Positions 12,301-23,250 of a stretch of DNA of 64,000 nucleotides are shown here, one piece after another. Position 1 is the first letter of the stretch. Every line of letters starts with the position of its first letter. The stretch covers positions 28,769,735 through 28,833,734 of the forward strand of contig NC_041003.1 of the NCBI RefSeq assembly GCF_004193775.1. Reading direction: 5' to 3'. A program made the position numbers and the translations under genes. This DNA comes from Glycine soja (taxonomy: Eukaryota > Streptophyta > Magnoliopsida > Fabales > Fabaceae). The notes under the pieces were generated by a model. The model searched no databases. It was not told the DNA's origin and saw only the letters and a program-made list of their open reading frames with translations.

Positions 12301-12506
12301 AAGACCCTTGTGATGAAAGGTGGTGCGTGGTTCTGCAGGGCAAAACAATTGGTGTTAATGTAGAAGATGATGATTCATACATGGACACCTATGTTAGTCC
12401 TTTGACCGCTCAAATCACTCCTAACGTTGTCGGAGAAGAAGAAGCTAACGACGTTCATGTTAATCAAAATGATCATGATGAAGGAGAATTGATTAACATC
12501 GTCTAA
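9308..12506 (+). pseudogene. TNP2-type CACTA transposase, broken by one frameshift and two stops
   Basis: This is the DDE-type transposase that would cut and rejoin the element ends. The domains are in family order. A transposase-associated N-terminal domain covers residues ~1-80 (YFCPCINCLNGRR, IKKNYTTWIWHGE). The TNP2 core follows (CPNDCILYRHEF, GLASDGMNPYG, GHHACPICEE, VMHVEKNICDSVIGTLL). DUF4218 (MYFPLAFFDIMIHLIVHLV, MYPVERYMK) and a C-terminal DUF4216 (CKWVDNNTG, GFTLVDLKKLGYHNDPF) complete it. The lesions are an extra T in the T7 run at 10518-10524, which shifts the frame, an in-frame TGA at 11466-11468, and TAA at 12294-12296. Coding continues cleanly past each lesion to the stop after position 12500. 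At about 1,060 codons the full length is normal for the family. Confidence 0.95.
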
Positions 12507-12565
12507 TGTAATTTTCTACAGAGACAGAGGTCACCAAAGCAAGTAAGTGACAGCTACATTTTTCT

Positions 12566-13275
12566 CTAATTGAGGCATCGGTTTTTTCTTTTAGATGGTA
12601 TCCTTAGGACTTCATATAGCTCATGTTTGTCGCCAGTTTCATCATCCACCACCCTCTTCTTCTCTGTCTTCTCACATTTATTGTTGTTAAACCCATATTT
12701 ATGCCTTCTTCCCTTCATGTCTTGTTTTATCACAACTTTACCCGAATTTCCTATCTTCAGCACAGTTGAATCTCCTGTCTTATTCTCCAATGACACACTT
12801 TGATGGCCTGTATCTCTTTTGTTCGTATGCTCTAGTGCTTCAGCTTCAGAATGCATAAAGCAATCTGAATTTTGCAGTGATCACCAAAGGCTTCTGCATC
12901 AGCATTGACACTCTCCACCCTCTTTGGTTTATGCTTCTATGCTGCATTTCGTGCTTCCTCGTTATAAATCTCAGCTTTATTAGAGGTTGCACTAGAACGA
13001 TCAGCACCAATCTGTGCTTCTTCCTTGTCTACCAGCTCAATATCTTTCCTTTCAACTTTTGTTTTGTAAATTACAGTGTAGTTTACAAAAGCAAAGGCGA
13101 AACGAAAGATATTGAGCTGGTAGAGGAGGAACAGGCACGGATTGGTGCTGATCATTCTAGTGAGACCTCCAATAAATCTGAGAATTATAAGGAGGAAGCA
13201 CGGAATGCAACACAGAAGCATAAACCAAAGAAGGTAGAGAGTGTCAACGCTGATGTAGAAGCCTTTGGTGATCAC
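12566..13275 (-). pseudogene. Unidentified coding-like segment duplicated in the inverted repeat
   Basis: Reading out from the centre, both arms encode related peptides in two overlapping frames. The first contains KDIELVDKEEAQIGADRSS; the second contains SVSLENKTGDSTVLKIGNSG and KKRVVDDETGDKHELYEV. The right-arm equivalents run from 13082 to about 13560 on the plus strand. Conservation between arms at the protein level suggests these were once exons of a host or element gene. I do not recognise the protein. It is hydrophilic, rich in Lys, Glu and Asp, and has no visible membrane segment. Confidence 0.45.
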
Positions 13276-13560
13276 TGGAAAATTCTGATTGCTCTATGCA
13301 TTCTGAAGCTGAACCACTAGAACATACGAACAAAAGAGATACAGGACATCAAAGTGTGTCATTGGAGAATAAGATAGGAGATTCAACTATGCTGAAGATA
13401 GGAAATTCGGGTAAAGTTGTGATAAAACAAGACATGAAGGGAAGAAGGCATAAATAAAGGTTTAACAACAACAAACGTGAGAAGGCAAAGAAGAAAAGGG
13501 TGGTGGATGATGAAACTGGCGACAAACATCAGCTGGATGAAGTCCTAAGGATGCCATGTA
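12594..13560. repeat. Near-perfect inverted duplication, arms about 478 bp, 11-bp loop
   Basis: The left arm 12594-13070 is the reverse complement of the right arm 13082-13560, at roughly 90% identity by eye. They are separated by only 11 bases (13071-13081). At the centre gtaaa and tttac are already paired. A transcript through it would fold into a hairpin of nearly half a kilobase. The outward-reading strand of each arm encodes a charged, Lys/Glu-rich peptide (see the next entry). It lies just after the transposase and before the second CACTA gene. Confidence 0.93.
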
Positions 13561-13843
13561 CATGTGTATCTCTGAAGATATAGTATTTATATTCCATCAA
13601 GCATACCGTAGGTGACTGTTCATTACATGTAATAGACTTTTTATAACATGGTTGCCCCAAATCACAATTAAAAAGCACAACTACCAATCTTTCGGAGTCC
13701 TTTGGTTAATTTGTCTTGTCTCCTTCTATGGTGGGGTTTTGTTTAATAATATTATACTTTTGGCTTCAAAAAAAAACTTATGACTGATCCTCTTTTGATT
13801 AATCCTATTTTGTATGTTGTTGTATGTTATTGTATAAAAGATC

Positions 13844-16829
13844 ATGGGTTCTCCACCTGCCTCCACTCCTCCTCCTCCTCCTCCTCCTTCTCCTCATTCT
13901 CCTCCTCCTCCTCCTCCTCCCCCTTCAGACGCATCGACTTTGCCGTCTGCCGTGAAGCGGACACGCAAAGCCTCACGTTTACGATCGTTGTCCACTAGAC
14001 CAGCTGGTGCTGAGAGACCAGTGGTGCATGTTGATCCTGCTATAGGGAAGGCCGACGGTCCCCACAGGAAGAAATTAAGAACATATTTGAAGATTGTGGC
14101 GCGCGATAAGGTGGACGTCACCTACGAGAACTGGAAGGAGGTCCCTACTGCTCAGAAGGACCTGATTTGGGAGGATATTCAGGTATTTCTCTTTTCTTAT
14201 TTGATTTTTTTTAATTAATAGACAAAAAATACATTATTGTAACAAATAAACATTATTTGATATTGTCATGCGGAATTTGATATCCCAGAGGCTTTTGATA
14301 GTATGACGAAATGGAAGTTACTACAAACCTTGGGGGAGAGATGGAGGCAGTTTAAATCAGACCTCACGAGGAAATGGGCCCTTGCAGCCGATCAGGACGG
14401 TGTCGAGGACATTGTCTTTGAGAAATGCGACATCAGCAAGGAAAAGTAGGCCCAGTTTTTCCAGACTCGCAGAGACCCTTCTTGGGAGGTATGTTCCTTG
14501 CCATTTAAGTTGTTTTTCATATTAAACATGATGTTGTTATACTTCATTCTACCTATTTCAAACATTATTGTTTAATTTTTTCAGGATGTGCGCAAGAAGG
14601 CACAGGCCATCCAGAAGCAGAATAGTGCCCCCCACGTTTTGTCTCGTGGGGGTTATGATTATTTGGAGCAGAAGCTCCTGGCTGAGAAGACGAAGAAGAA
14701 GCTGGAGGAAGTTGCACAGTCAGGAAGCATTGGTGGCATCATCGACCGTCCATCCCCGGTTAGACGCCACGTGAAGTGGAAGATGGCCCGCACGAAGAAG
14801 ACAGGGGAGATGACGATTGAGGCCGCAAAGGAAATCGCTGAGAAGATTGTAAGTCATTTTCAACTAACCATTACAATTATGTTTCAATATTTTGAGAATG
14901 TCATGTACCACTGTGTGTTTTTTGTGCAGGATTCGTTTGAGGAGCAGGCCACACAGGGATCGTTCATCCCCCATGGACGTCAGGATGTTCTCGCCGCTGC
15001 TATTGGACGTCTAGAGCACCCTGGACGTGTCCGTGCTGTTGGAGCCGGTGTCACCATCAAGCAATACTTTGGATCGGCTCCACGAACGTCCCGCAGTGCT
15101 TCCTCCCTGCCTCCTGACGAATTACAGCAGCTGACCCAGCAGATCAGGGACCAGCTAGAGGAGTCCATCACAGAGAAAGTGACGAGGCAAGTCATGGCAT
15201 CTTTCAGCCAGCTTCAGTCACAGATGCAATCTCAGGGACTTGCAGTGCCTCCTGAGCCTCTGGTTGGTCCCTCTGGTCCTCGAGTGAGCACAAAGGGGAG
15301 TTTCGTTGATATCTCAGGAAACGATCCTGAGACCGGTAACTCTGACAGGTGTGGCTTGTACATAGAAGCAGATTTTGCCCTCCTGGTTGCCATGGGGAGA
15401 GTTTATGAGGGATCCACTGTTGTTCATAACACTCATTTGTTGCCTGGCCAAGTAAAAGTGAGTGTGGAGGAGGTTAGAGATGCAGATGCTCCAGTTCTTG
15501 TACCCACTGATGAGGTTTCCTTAGTGGGGCAGGCACTTCACACCTTCTTTGCTTGGCCAACACATATGGTCAAGTCTTTATCACAGTAGGTACTTATTGT
15601 CCTTACTATATGTTTCTTCTTTTAAAATTAATTCATTAAGCGTGCCTCAAATTAGGCTCTTTAACTTTGTTTCATGAACAGGTAGTTGTGTCTCCGGCAA
15701 AACCACCTCTGAAGCCCGATCCGGAGGTCGATGATCTGCTTTATCTGATGACATTGACCATCCCAGAGCTTTTCTTGAGGCCTTATCAGGTTAGATGGGA
15801 TGCCACCGTGTTCGGGGTCTTTAATCCAGATTTCCCCCTCTACATAAAGCATGAAGACCTCTCCGAAATCGCACACGGTGGTCAATGTCTCAGCATATCA
15901 GTGTTACAGTTGTGGATTCTGTAAGTCTTTATATAAAAGGCTTTTAATTACCTAAGTTATGGCTTTCAATTCATAAATATTTAACTTTGACTTAACATAA
16001 ACAGGCATCTCACTGAAACATGTATGCAAGTGGGGAATTCTGATATCTATGGATTCCTTGAGCCACAGTCCATTCAGAGGTCTGGGCAATCGCAGTTTGA
16101 GTCTGAAAGTTACATAAAGAGTTGGATGCAGAGTTCACAACACGATGTCTATCTTGGAGCCTACCTAAATGGGTAAGTCACAAAATAACTAAATTTAATT
16201 AATGTTTACTAATGTACTAACCCATTTTAGGTTCCACTGCAGCGGACACTGGCAAATGGTGGTCATCCTGCCCAAGGAACACCTAGTTGTCTGGTTTTGT
16301 TCATTGCATAACAGGCCAGGCAACTACCTTAAGGGGATTATTAATAGGTTAGTGTTCTTTTCAATACATTTGCATTGTAATACCTCAACGTACAACACCA
16401 TTTTTTAATTGTTCCTCATATGGAATAGTGCTATCAAGGGTCTTGATGATGCTCCACAGCCTAAATCAAAGGCTTATGCTAGGTGGATTGTCGTCAAGGT
16501 ATGTCATTTACATAAAACTTTCACTTATATATTTCTTTATGTGTCTGTACACTAGTTGTTTAATTAATATCCAAATTTCATTATGCATTTAGTGTAATAG
16601 ACAAAAAGGAAGTACTGAGTGCGGCTACTATGTGATGCATTGGATGTCCACCATCATTTTAGGAACTTTTAGGAATAATTGGGAAGCGATAAGTTTATTT
16701 CAAACAAAATCAATTTATTTATAATTTGTATTACATTATTAACTTATTATGATTTATTTCATCATGCAGTATTTTAACGATCCTAGACCATTGGAGCCAG
16801 AGAGATTAAAAGCATTGCGGATCCAGTAG
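13844..16829 (+). pseudogene. Second CACTA gene: plant En/Spm transposase domain with Ulp1-like C-terminus
   Basis: A multi-exon gene downstream of the transposase, as in other large plant CACTA elements. Exon 1 (13844-14182) starts with a proline-rich stretch and ends ENWKEVPTAQKDLIWEDIQ. Exon 2 (about 14270-14488) continues WKLLQTLGERWRQFKSDLTR; together these are the Ptta/En/Spm transposase domain. Exons at 14585-14848 and from 14930 are coiled-coil and Gln-rich. Later exons (15682-15920, 16005-16172, 16231-16347, 16430-16498, from 16593) end in a C48 (Ulp1/SUMO protease)-like domain with GHWQMVVIL (His) and TECGYYVMHW (Cys). Lesions are an in-frame TAG at 14447-14449, a poor acceptor before exon 2, and an early TAG at 16827-16829. 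Confidence 0.85.
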
Positions 16830-17117
16830 GCACAGTTTTATCTCCGAGTTAGAGATCAGGCCTAGGATTTAGGGACATTATCTTTAGCTTTAGTTTACTT
16901 TGGTTTAACATTTTTTACATTTTCTATGTAACATGAACATTGAATTCATTTGATGATTGTTCTTTATGATAAATCAATTATTTGATGTTTATTATCATTA
17001 AAACTGCTTGAAAGCAGAATAAAATGTTTATTTGCTGTTAATTAGGCCTAAAATTGCATTTGACAGGTACAATTTTGGGTTTACTGTAAAAAAAAGTATA
17101 TATAAAAAAAATACTTG

Positions 17118-17765
17118 AAAACAACATCGGTTATTAACAAAAATTGATGTTAATATCATAAACAACATCGGTTATTTACAAAAACCGATATCGATATGAA
17201 CCTTAACATCGGTTGTAAGAGAAAACCGATGTTAACGTTTGTATATTAACATCGGTTATTTGTGTATAACCGATGTCAGCGTTTTTATTTTAACATCGGT
17301 TATCTGTAGATAACTGATGTCAACTCTTGTACATTAACATCGGTTAGTTATAAATAACCGATGTGAACATTTGAATATTAACATCGGTTATGTACACATA
17401 ACTGATGTTATGCACAAAGAACTACACCAAATAAGTGTATGCATCATCAACGTTGACACCAGTTTTCTAGCAAAACCGATGTTAATGGAATATATTAACA
17501 TCGGTTATCGTAGGAAACCGATGTTAATGTATTACATTAACATCGGTTTCTCTAAAAAACCGATGTTAATATAACATATTAACATCGGTTTTACTGGAAA
17601 ACCAATGTCAACGTTCATCATGCGTACACTTTTTTTGTTGTTGTTCATTGTGTTTAACATCGGGTATTTAGATAATCGATGTTGTCATATATATGTTAAC
17701 ATCGGTTCTCCAAAACCGATGTTAAAATAACCGATGTAGAATGTTCTAAATAATCGATGTTGAAA
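17118..17765. repeat. Right subterminal palindromic repeats of CACTA-1
   Basis: About a dozen pairs of AACATCGGTT and AACCGATGTT with 5-10 base spacers, repeated every 50-60 bases up to the terminal inverted repeat. It is the same motif as at 930-1233 but a longer array. A few pairs carry point changes (ATTGATGTT, AATCGATGTT). Confidence 0.94.
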
Positions 17766-17789
17766 GTGTATTTTCTAATAGTGACTTTT

Positions 17790-18363
17790 TTTATTCCTAG
17801 AATGCCCTTCATATGGAATCATGATTTCGTTGAATTAAATGCACAACGGAATCATGATTTTGTTGCATAACCAAATTCGCATTCCCTTATCACAATGGAA
17901 TCGTGATTTCATTACATAATATGCAACAGAATCTCGACTTTGTTGTATATTTTTTATCACCCAATACATAATAACGAAATCACAATTTCGTTGTTTTTGT
18001 TTTTTGCACCCCCTTATCACAACTAAATATCAATTCCGTTGTTATTTTTTCCACATCACAATGAAATAATGATTAAAAAAAAGTTAAACAATGGAATTGA
18101 GATTCTGTCGTACTATTTTTAAAACAATTGAATAAAAAGAAAAAAAAACATTTTGAGTTTCTTTTTATTGATTGAGACAACTTTTCGTGAGATGTATTGA
18201 TTGAACACTATTTTTTCTGATATGTATACCAATTGTATTAAATATAAACGCAATTTAAACCATCTATATTATTGGTGTGATCTCAACCATTGGTATGACT
18301 CACAAGAGAACAAGAGATCATCTAATATAAATAACAATAGGGGTTTGATGCAACTCAATACCG
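17790..18363. other. Repeat-rich left end of a Mutator-like remnant
   Basis: The sequence contains several diverged copies of a gcacaacggaatcatgattt-like phrase, in both orientations. Part of it (about 17836-17960) resembles the reverse complement of 21165-21203. That fits long, internally repetitive terminal inverted repeats of a Mutator-like element. Apart from this, no gene is visible. Confidence 0.45.
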
Positions 18364-18884
18364 TTGTTTCATATTAACCATATTGCTTACATCATGGAGA
18401 ATGTATCTATTGTTCTGTATTGCAATGGTGACATGATTCCATCATTTGAAGGGATTTTGTTTGAATGTCCTAGAGACCCTAAAATCATCATAATAAGTGA
18501 GAACATGTCACTTGATGCTTTAAGGAAAATAATTATAGACTCTATCAGAGGTTGCAAAATTTTACTTGATCTTTTTTACTATGAACTTGTTTACGTAGGT
18601 GATGGTTGTTTTGAATATAAGAGTATGGAGCTTAAATGTGATGATGTGGGAAAAATGTTTTTCATCTTATCAGAATTAGTAGCAAAGGTCCAATTAAGTT
18701 GAATGCAACTTTTAGCCGACCTCCAAATGAAATCCTTGCCCTACTGCTCAAACCAAGGAAACCAATATATGTTGACGAGATCATTGCTCTGATGCATGAT
18801 AAATTTGTGTTTTCATGCTTTTACTTTATAAAGATCATACACTGGTTTTTCTTTTTAAGAAAAGTTTGTATTATTAGTGCTTGA
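18364..18884 (+). pseudogene. N-terminal fragment of a Mutator-like element protein
   Basis: Frame 18364-18702 contains VSIVLYCNGDMIPSFEGILF, LDALRKIIIDSIRGCKILL and GDGCFEYKSMELKCDDVGKM. This resembles the N-terminal (PB1-like) region of proteins encoded by plant Mutator-like elements. A one-base shift near 18700 leads into a second frame (NATFSRPPNEILALLLKPRK, DEIIALMHDK) that reads as its continuation. The transposase domain that should follow is absent. The assignment rests on remembered family resemblance, not a search. Confidence 0.5.
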
Positions 18885-19139
18885 TATTCATGTTTTTAAG
18901 AAAATTTTTCTTGCTCATTGTTTATTTTTTTAAAGGAAAAGAATGTATTAGTTGTCGATGTTGAGGTTTGTTTTATGAATCATTTGAAGAAATAGTTGTT
19001 GTTACTAGGCGTGTGTTATTTAAACAGTTGATGAACACAAAAAATAGTAATTCATCCACAACATAAATTTAAAAAATGTCAAAACAACAAAAATTGTGCA
19101 TAATACATGAAAATATGCTAATAATGATAATAATACAAA

Positions 19140-21040
19140 AAATCAATCGCCTGTGTCACCTTTCTTGCCACCTTTGCCGCCATCCTTGCCTGTCCTCTTC
19201 CTAGGTCTTTGTGTTTCTAAGCTACACCCAGCTGCTAAGCCCTCCTACAACAATTGCAAACATTTTCGTATGAGCTGATGATGACTCGTGCCCTCTGGCA
19301 CAACTTTGATGTCCAACAAGCTCTACATAGCTTCTAAAGCTATATGAAATTGATCCTGCAATAGCAATTACATTACAATTAGTAACTATTTTTTTAGTGA
19401 CAATTTAGAAAAAAAATCAACAAAATCCAATTTGCATTACATGACAAGAGTAATTTCCACCTGGTACATAGTCTGCCAGTGGTTGCCAAGGTTGTGATTG
19501 TACTATAATGAGTGGTAAATGTAAAGGATCACATGGTGGTTGTCCCTCCTCTAGCAAGATAACATAGGGATGGGAAACCTTGTAAAACCAAGGCAAATAG
19601 TCATATGTGCAAGCCCAAGGACCCCTAGGTGGCACAACATCACCAAGAGGAATGATATGTTGTTGCCACTCCACCCACACTCGATCACAAAGTTATTACG
19701 TAGGAAGGGGAAGTGGTTAACGTGGAATCATCTGGACATGGCCAAACTACCTTAGCGCCCTCTTCGGACAATATAGCTGTGTCAGTCTCACATATGATGA
19801 AGTAAGAAAAAAGAGACTATTGTGTGAAAGCCCTCACATCCTTGTGGTTCTCATATGGACACTAGACAACAACATCCATATGTAGGTCATCCAGTCTCTT
19901 CCTAACTGGGAAGGCACGCTCGGTACCTCTCAATGGGTTATATCTGGTGGCTTCTAGGTCCTCCAAAACATAATCCTCTCACTATAAGTAGCAAACATTG
20001 GCAGATGCGCCAGCACCCAAGACTATAAAAAATACCAATACAAATATTAATTATAGTAATAAAAAATAATTACAAGACTAAAAAAGTTTACTTACCATGA
20101 GTAATGTCACATAACCTCCACATGACTTGCTGTTATACTTACTCGCATATGAGAGATGGTCGTAGAGGTATGTCAGTGCAGCTACTCCCCATGCATACTT
20201 GTGGCAAGCACCTAAGTTGTCAAGGTACTAGAGGTAGGCAACATGGAAGTGAGTCGAGAACTTGTCGGCCAATATCATACTATTGATCAAGTGCAAGTAA
20301 TAAGATATCACAACCCAAACATACAAGCTTGACTCAACATAGTGGTGGTCAAGGTATTCTAGCGACGTCAACGTCACCCTGGCACTTGCATTTTTCATTG
20401 TAGAAGCCTTTGTCGGAATAGCCTAGATGACTCATCAATAGAATCTTCATTGCTTCTTTGTCAAAAAGTAAGGGGACATGATCAATGGGCCTAGTATTCA
20501 CAAGAAAGTGCAGAAAACAAGATACATCATCTAGAGTGATGATCATCTCTCCAACATGCAGGTGGAAGAAAGACGTCTCCTGGTGTCACCTCTCCAAAAA
20601 GGCGTTCACCAAGCCTTTGTTTGTGGCAAGATACCACGCCATAACAAGGGCTCCTAACGTCAACCGGTCCAAGTAAAGCCTGAACTTGCAGATGAGTAGC
20701 GTACGGTAGCACTTGAGCATCGTGGCTAACATGCTTCACCTCTTGCCTCTCCTGATGGTTCCATATGTGACCAACACAGTGATCCCTATAAGACTTGAGA
20801 AGGTACAAATCAACTGGACCTCCTCCAAATGGAGATCCAATGATCCTACCAACAGTTGGCCCTAGCTATGGTTATGGTTATGGCTCAGGCTGTGCTACTT
20901 CCATCGCTCGTCATCACAGTGCTAGCATGCCAACATTGTCACTCTGCAATGTCTCTCTACAGCATCCTCCCCTTCCTACAAGGGGTCTTCATAGGAGGGG
21001 TTGCATCCAACAACGTACGATGTCTACTTCTTGCGAGCCA
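19140..21040 (-). pseudogene. Plant mobile domain (PMD) protein, decayed
   Basis: Minus-strand pieces in order. A start MARKK with a stop lies at about 21040. The segment 20808-20527 (QVLPYATHLQVQALLGP, FLPPACWRDDHHSR) leads into 20546-20349 (MIITLDDVSCFLHFLVNTR), the hallmark block of the PMD, annotated in many plants as aminotransferase-like or 'serine/threonine-protein phosphatase 7 long form homolog'. The segment 19680-19417 (WVEWQQHIIPLGDV, YLPWFYKVSHPYV) is the C-terminal part. A basic, Gly-rich tail reads to about 19145. Frames shift several times and stops are frequent. PMD proteins of the MAIN/MAIL group act in silencing and genome stability; this copy is dead. Confidence 0.7.
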
Positions 21041-21203
21041 TTTGAAAAAAAAAGGAAAAAATAAGTCATTAGTCCTTCATAATAAACAATTATATTTAAC
21101 TAAGACAATGAAATAAAAAAAAAACATTACATTTGTCTAAAACTAAAAAAAGAAAATAAGAAATAATAAAACATACAATAAAATCACAATTCTATTGTGC
21201 ATT

Positions 21204-22009
21204 CTGATGAAACACATAAACGGAGAGTTTTATCGCTCATAGTGGTCCTATCAAATTTAAACAGGATTGTCTAGACCAAAAAAACAAGGTTGGATTGACA
21301 ATCACTAGCATATTAGCATGTTATTGAACATGTGCCCCCCACATATTATCTGTTCACTTGCAACCGTAATCGCATAGGCCATGTTACTTAGCAGTACAGT
21401 GTTGCAAATTAGCACGTGGAGCAGTGGTGGAAAGGGTGATGATGATATTGCAGACTAAAGTATGTATCAAGATCAAGGGGAAGAAAATGTGGGAATGCAA
21501 GTGGGTGATGGTGTCACACCCTTTCAGCTATTTTCTTTTTCTAAATTATTGTGTTTAATAGTTAATTGACTTTTATCTCCTGAAATGTTAGGGAAGCTTC
21601 CAACAGAAAAGACACGTGTCACACCAAAGAAAGGTTATCATGAAACACTACCCTTCCCTTTTTGTTATTTTGGAAACTCTGGCTCAATTAATGGACCATG
21701 CTTTTGGTTTGGGAATAAATTTATTACAAGGTTGTAGCCATTGAAATAGCATATATATGGACTAATTTCTGGGGGCATTTGGAAATTGGATACTCCAGGG
21801 GTAGTTGTACTGTTACTCTGGTTGATTGATTCATCATCTCTTGCCATTAGCTTCGTTCAGGATAATCTTGTTTCTCTACCAATACTGTAAAAAAAATTGT
21901 ATCATTTAATTGAATTATTCTTTCATCTTATAATTTTCTAGCCAGAGTCTAGTAGTTTTGTCAATTTGTTAGATAGGTGCAACTTGGTTAATCATGGAAC
22001 CATAGGATA
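21204..22009. other. Intergenic sequence, nothing recognised
   Basis: AT-rich sequence. A 60-codon minus-strand frame at 21665-21847 has no recognisable family and no splice context that would support it. Confidence 0.5.
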
Positions 22010-22640
22010 ATGGCCTATGTGTCATGCACTGCTTTCAACTTCTTTTTCCCAAAGCTATGGTTGAGAACTTCTCTAGGTTACTCTTGGACCTTAGTTCCAT
22101 TCTATTTTTCCAACTTAATTGGGCTTCATATCATGCTAACTATTCTGCTGGGTTTAATGCTTTCAACAAGGGTGTTTGTGTTGTGCATGGCTTAGACGAA
22201 GCTAGGGAAGTGTCTTTTCATTTTTTATTCTTTTTTGATAGAGTTTTCAGAAGGAACATTGTCTTTAGGCTAGAATGAAGGGTATGCATAATGCATATTA
22301 AAATAAGTTGATATTCTTTCCTTGGTCAACCTTTGAGAAGTATGATTTTGAGGTTTTAAACTTTGCAGCACCAGTTTCTTCAGTACTAAGTAATTGCAGA
22401 TATCTCATTAATGTTGTGACTCTCTTTGATGGAATGCCTTGATGATGATAACAGGTTAAAGGATGAGTCGTTGGAGTATTTTCAAGAATTTTTTAGGACC
22501 AAGAAACTGTGTCCACAAAATAAAAGCTCCAGGATGGTTGTGTTTCTCGTTTAGTCATGCTCTAGGGTTGCTATGAGTTCAACAAAATAAAAGCTCCAGG
22601 CCCAATTGGTTGATTCCTTTTCTTTTTCACCTAAAACTTG
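22010..22640 (+). pseudogene. Possible gene or LINE remnant
   Basis: Frame 22024-22278 (KAMVENFSRLLLDLSSILFF) distantly recalls the end of a LINE endonuclease (normally ...SDHCPILF). Near 22590 the plus strand reads NKIKAPGPIG, similar to the NKSPGPDG block of LINE reverse transcriptase. The phrase aaaataaaagctccagg occurs twice, about 66 bases apart (22517 and 22583). All of this is weak; a decayed LINE is the best guess. Confidence 0.3.
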
Positions 22641-22749
22641 ATGAGACATTGTGGGTGGTGATGTGTGGCTAATGGTCCAAGATACATTGGTCAAAGGGTT
22701 CTTGAGTCCTCTTATCTGGGAGACATTCTAAGGTGGACCCCCTTCAAAC

Positions 22750-23250
22750 ATCAATCAATGTAGGTGGCAAAAGCACACTATAGAGGTGAATTGTATTTCT
22801 TTCAAATTTACTTTATTGTAAAGAAGGGTCACTCTAATTAAGTACTAATATTTTAAGAAAAGTATATAGGGTCAAAGAAAGTAACCTTAGTTCTAAACAA
22901 AAAAAAGTTTAGCATTTAGCTTTTATGTACAACTACTTTTCTTCAATATATGTATTCAAAGTTTGTTTGCAAGCAGAAGCTAATTGAACTTTATCTGATA
23001 ATGTTAGTTAAGAAAAAGATTGAGCAAGGTAATCAAAGTCAACAAAGTTGAGAAAAAAGAAGTTTTACATTATTTGCTTTATATTGGTTCGCCCAACCAT
23101 TTTCATTTGTCCAACCATATCAACTATTTTATCACTAAGATTTGATACAAGCACAAGTGCTATTTACATTAGCTTCTCCACGCTATAAAGTACAAGTAGT
23201 ACTCTTACTTCCATACTAGCCACTCCAAGCTAATTAAACTCTAAACAAAA
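22750..23250 (+). repeat. Dispersed repeat, copy 1 (GGTGAATT...TATTGGTTCGCCC family)
   Basis: The order of landmarks here (ggcaaaagcac, agaggtgaatt, then tatattggttcgccc about 330 bases later) matches that at 33957-34345 (ggcatcaataac, agggggtgaatc, tatactggttcggcc). The two stretches therefore look like members of one dispersed plant repeat family in the same orientation. I cannot assign it to an element class. Confidence 0.45.

Larger units (their letters stand above)
909..17783 (+). mobile_element. CACTA (En/Spm) DNA transposon, first copy, 16.9 kb
   Basis: The element begins CACTACTACAAT at 909 and ends TAATAGTG at 17783, the reverse complement of CACTATTA. It is flanked by the identical trinucleotide ACT at 906-908 and 17784-17786, the 3-bp duplication expected for CACTA elements. 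Both ends carry arrays of an AACATCGGTT/AACCGATGTT palindrome, the expected binding sites of the element's accessory protein. Inside are a TNP2-class transposase (9308-12506) and a second gene with a plant En/Spm transposase domain (13844-16829), both on the plus strand and both interrupted by stops. The element is large because it also contains LINE fragments, a CA minisatellite and an inverted duplication. It looks non-autonomous now, unless the lesions are sequencing errors. Confidence 0.96.
17836..21203. mobile_element. Mutator-like element remnant carrying a plant-mobile-domain gene
   Basis: Boundaries are tentative. The left end at 17836-17960 and the reverse complement of 21165-21203 share an aatgcacaa, gaat, tgatttt, ttgta pattern that I read as decayed terminal inverted repeats. 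Inside are a short plus-strand frame (18364-18884) of the type found at the start of Mutator-like coding regions, and a decayed minus-strand plant-mobile-domain gene (19140-21040), a family that often travels with these elements. No transposase core (MURA) is visible and no 9-bp target duplication was found. Confidence 0.45.

Noticed and set aside
12877..13090. Hydrophobic plus-strand frame (CCISCFLVINLSF)
   Set aside because: It is the antisense reading of the inverted repeat's left arm; the charged minus-strand peptide is shared by both arms.
17118..17765. Regularly spaced repeats that look like a CRISPR array
   Set aside because: Units are palindromic pairs in a plant transposon end, with short variable spacers of 10-20 bases; there are no cas genes and it is plant DNA.
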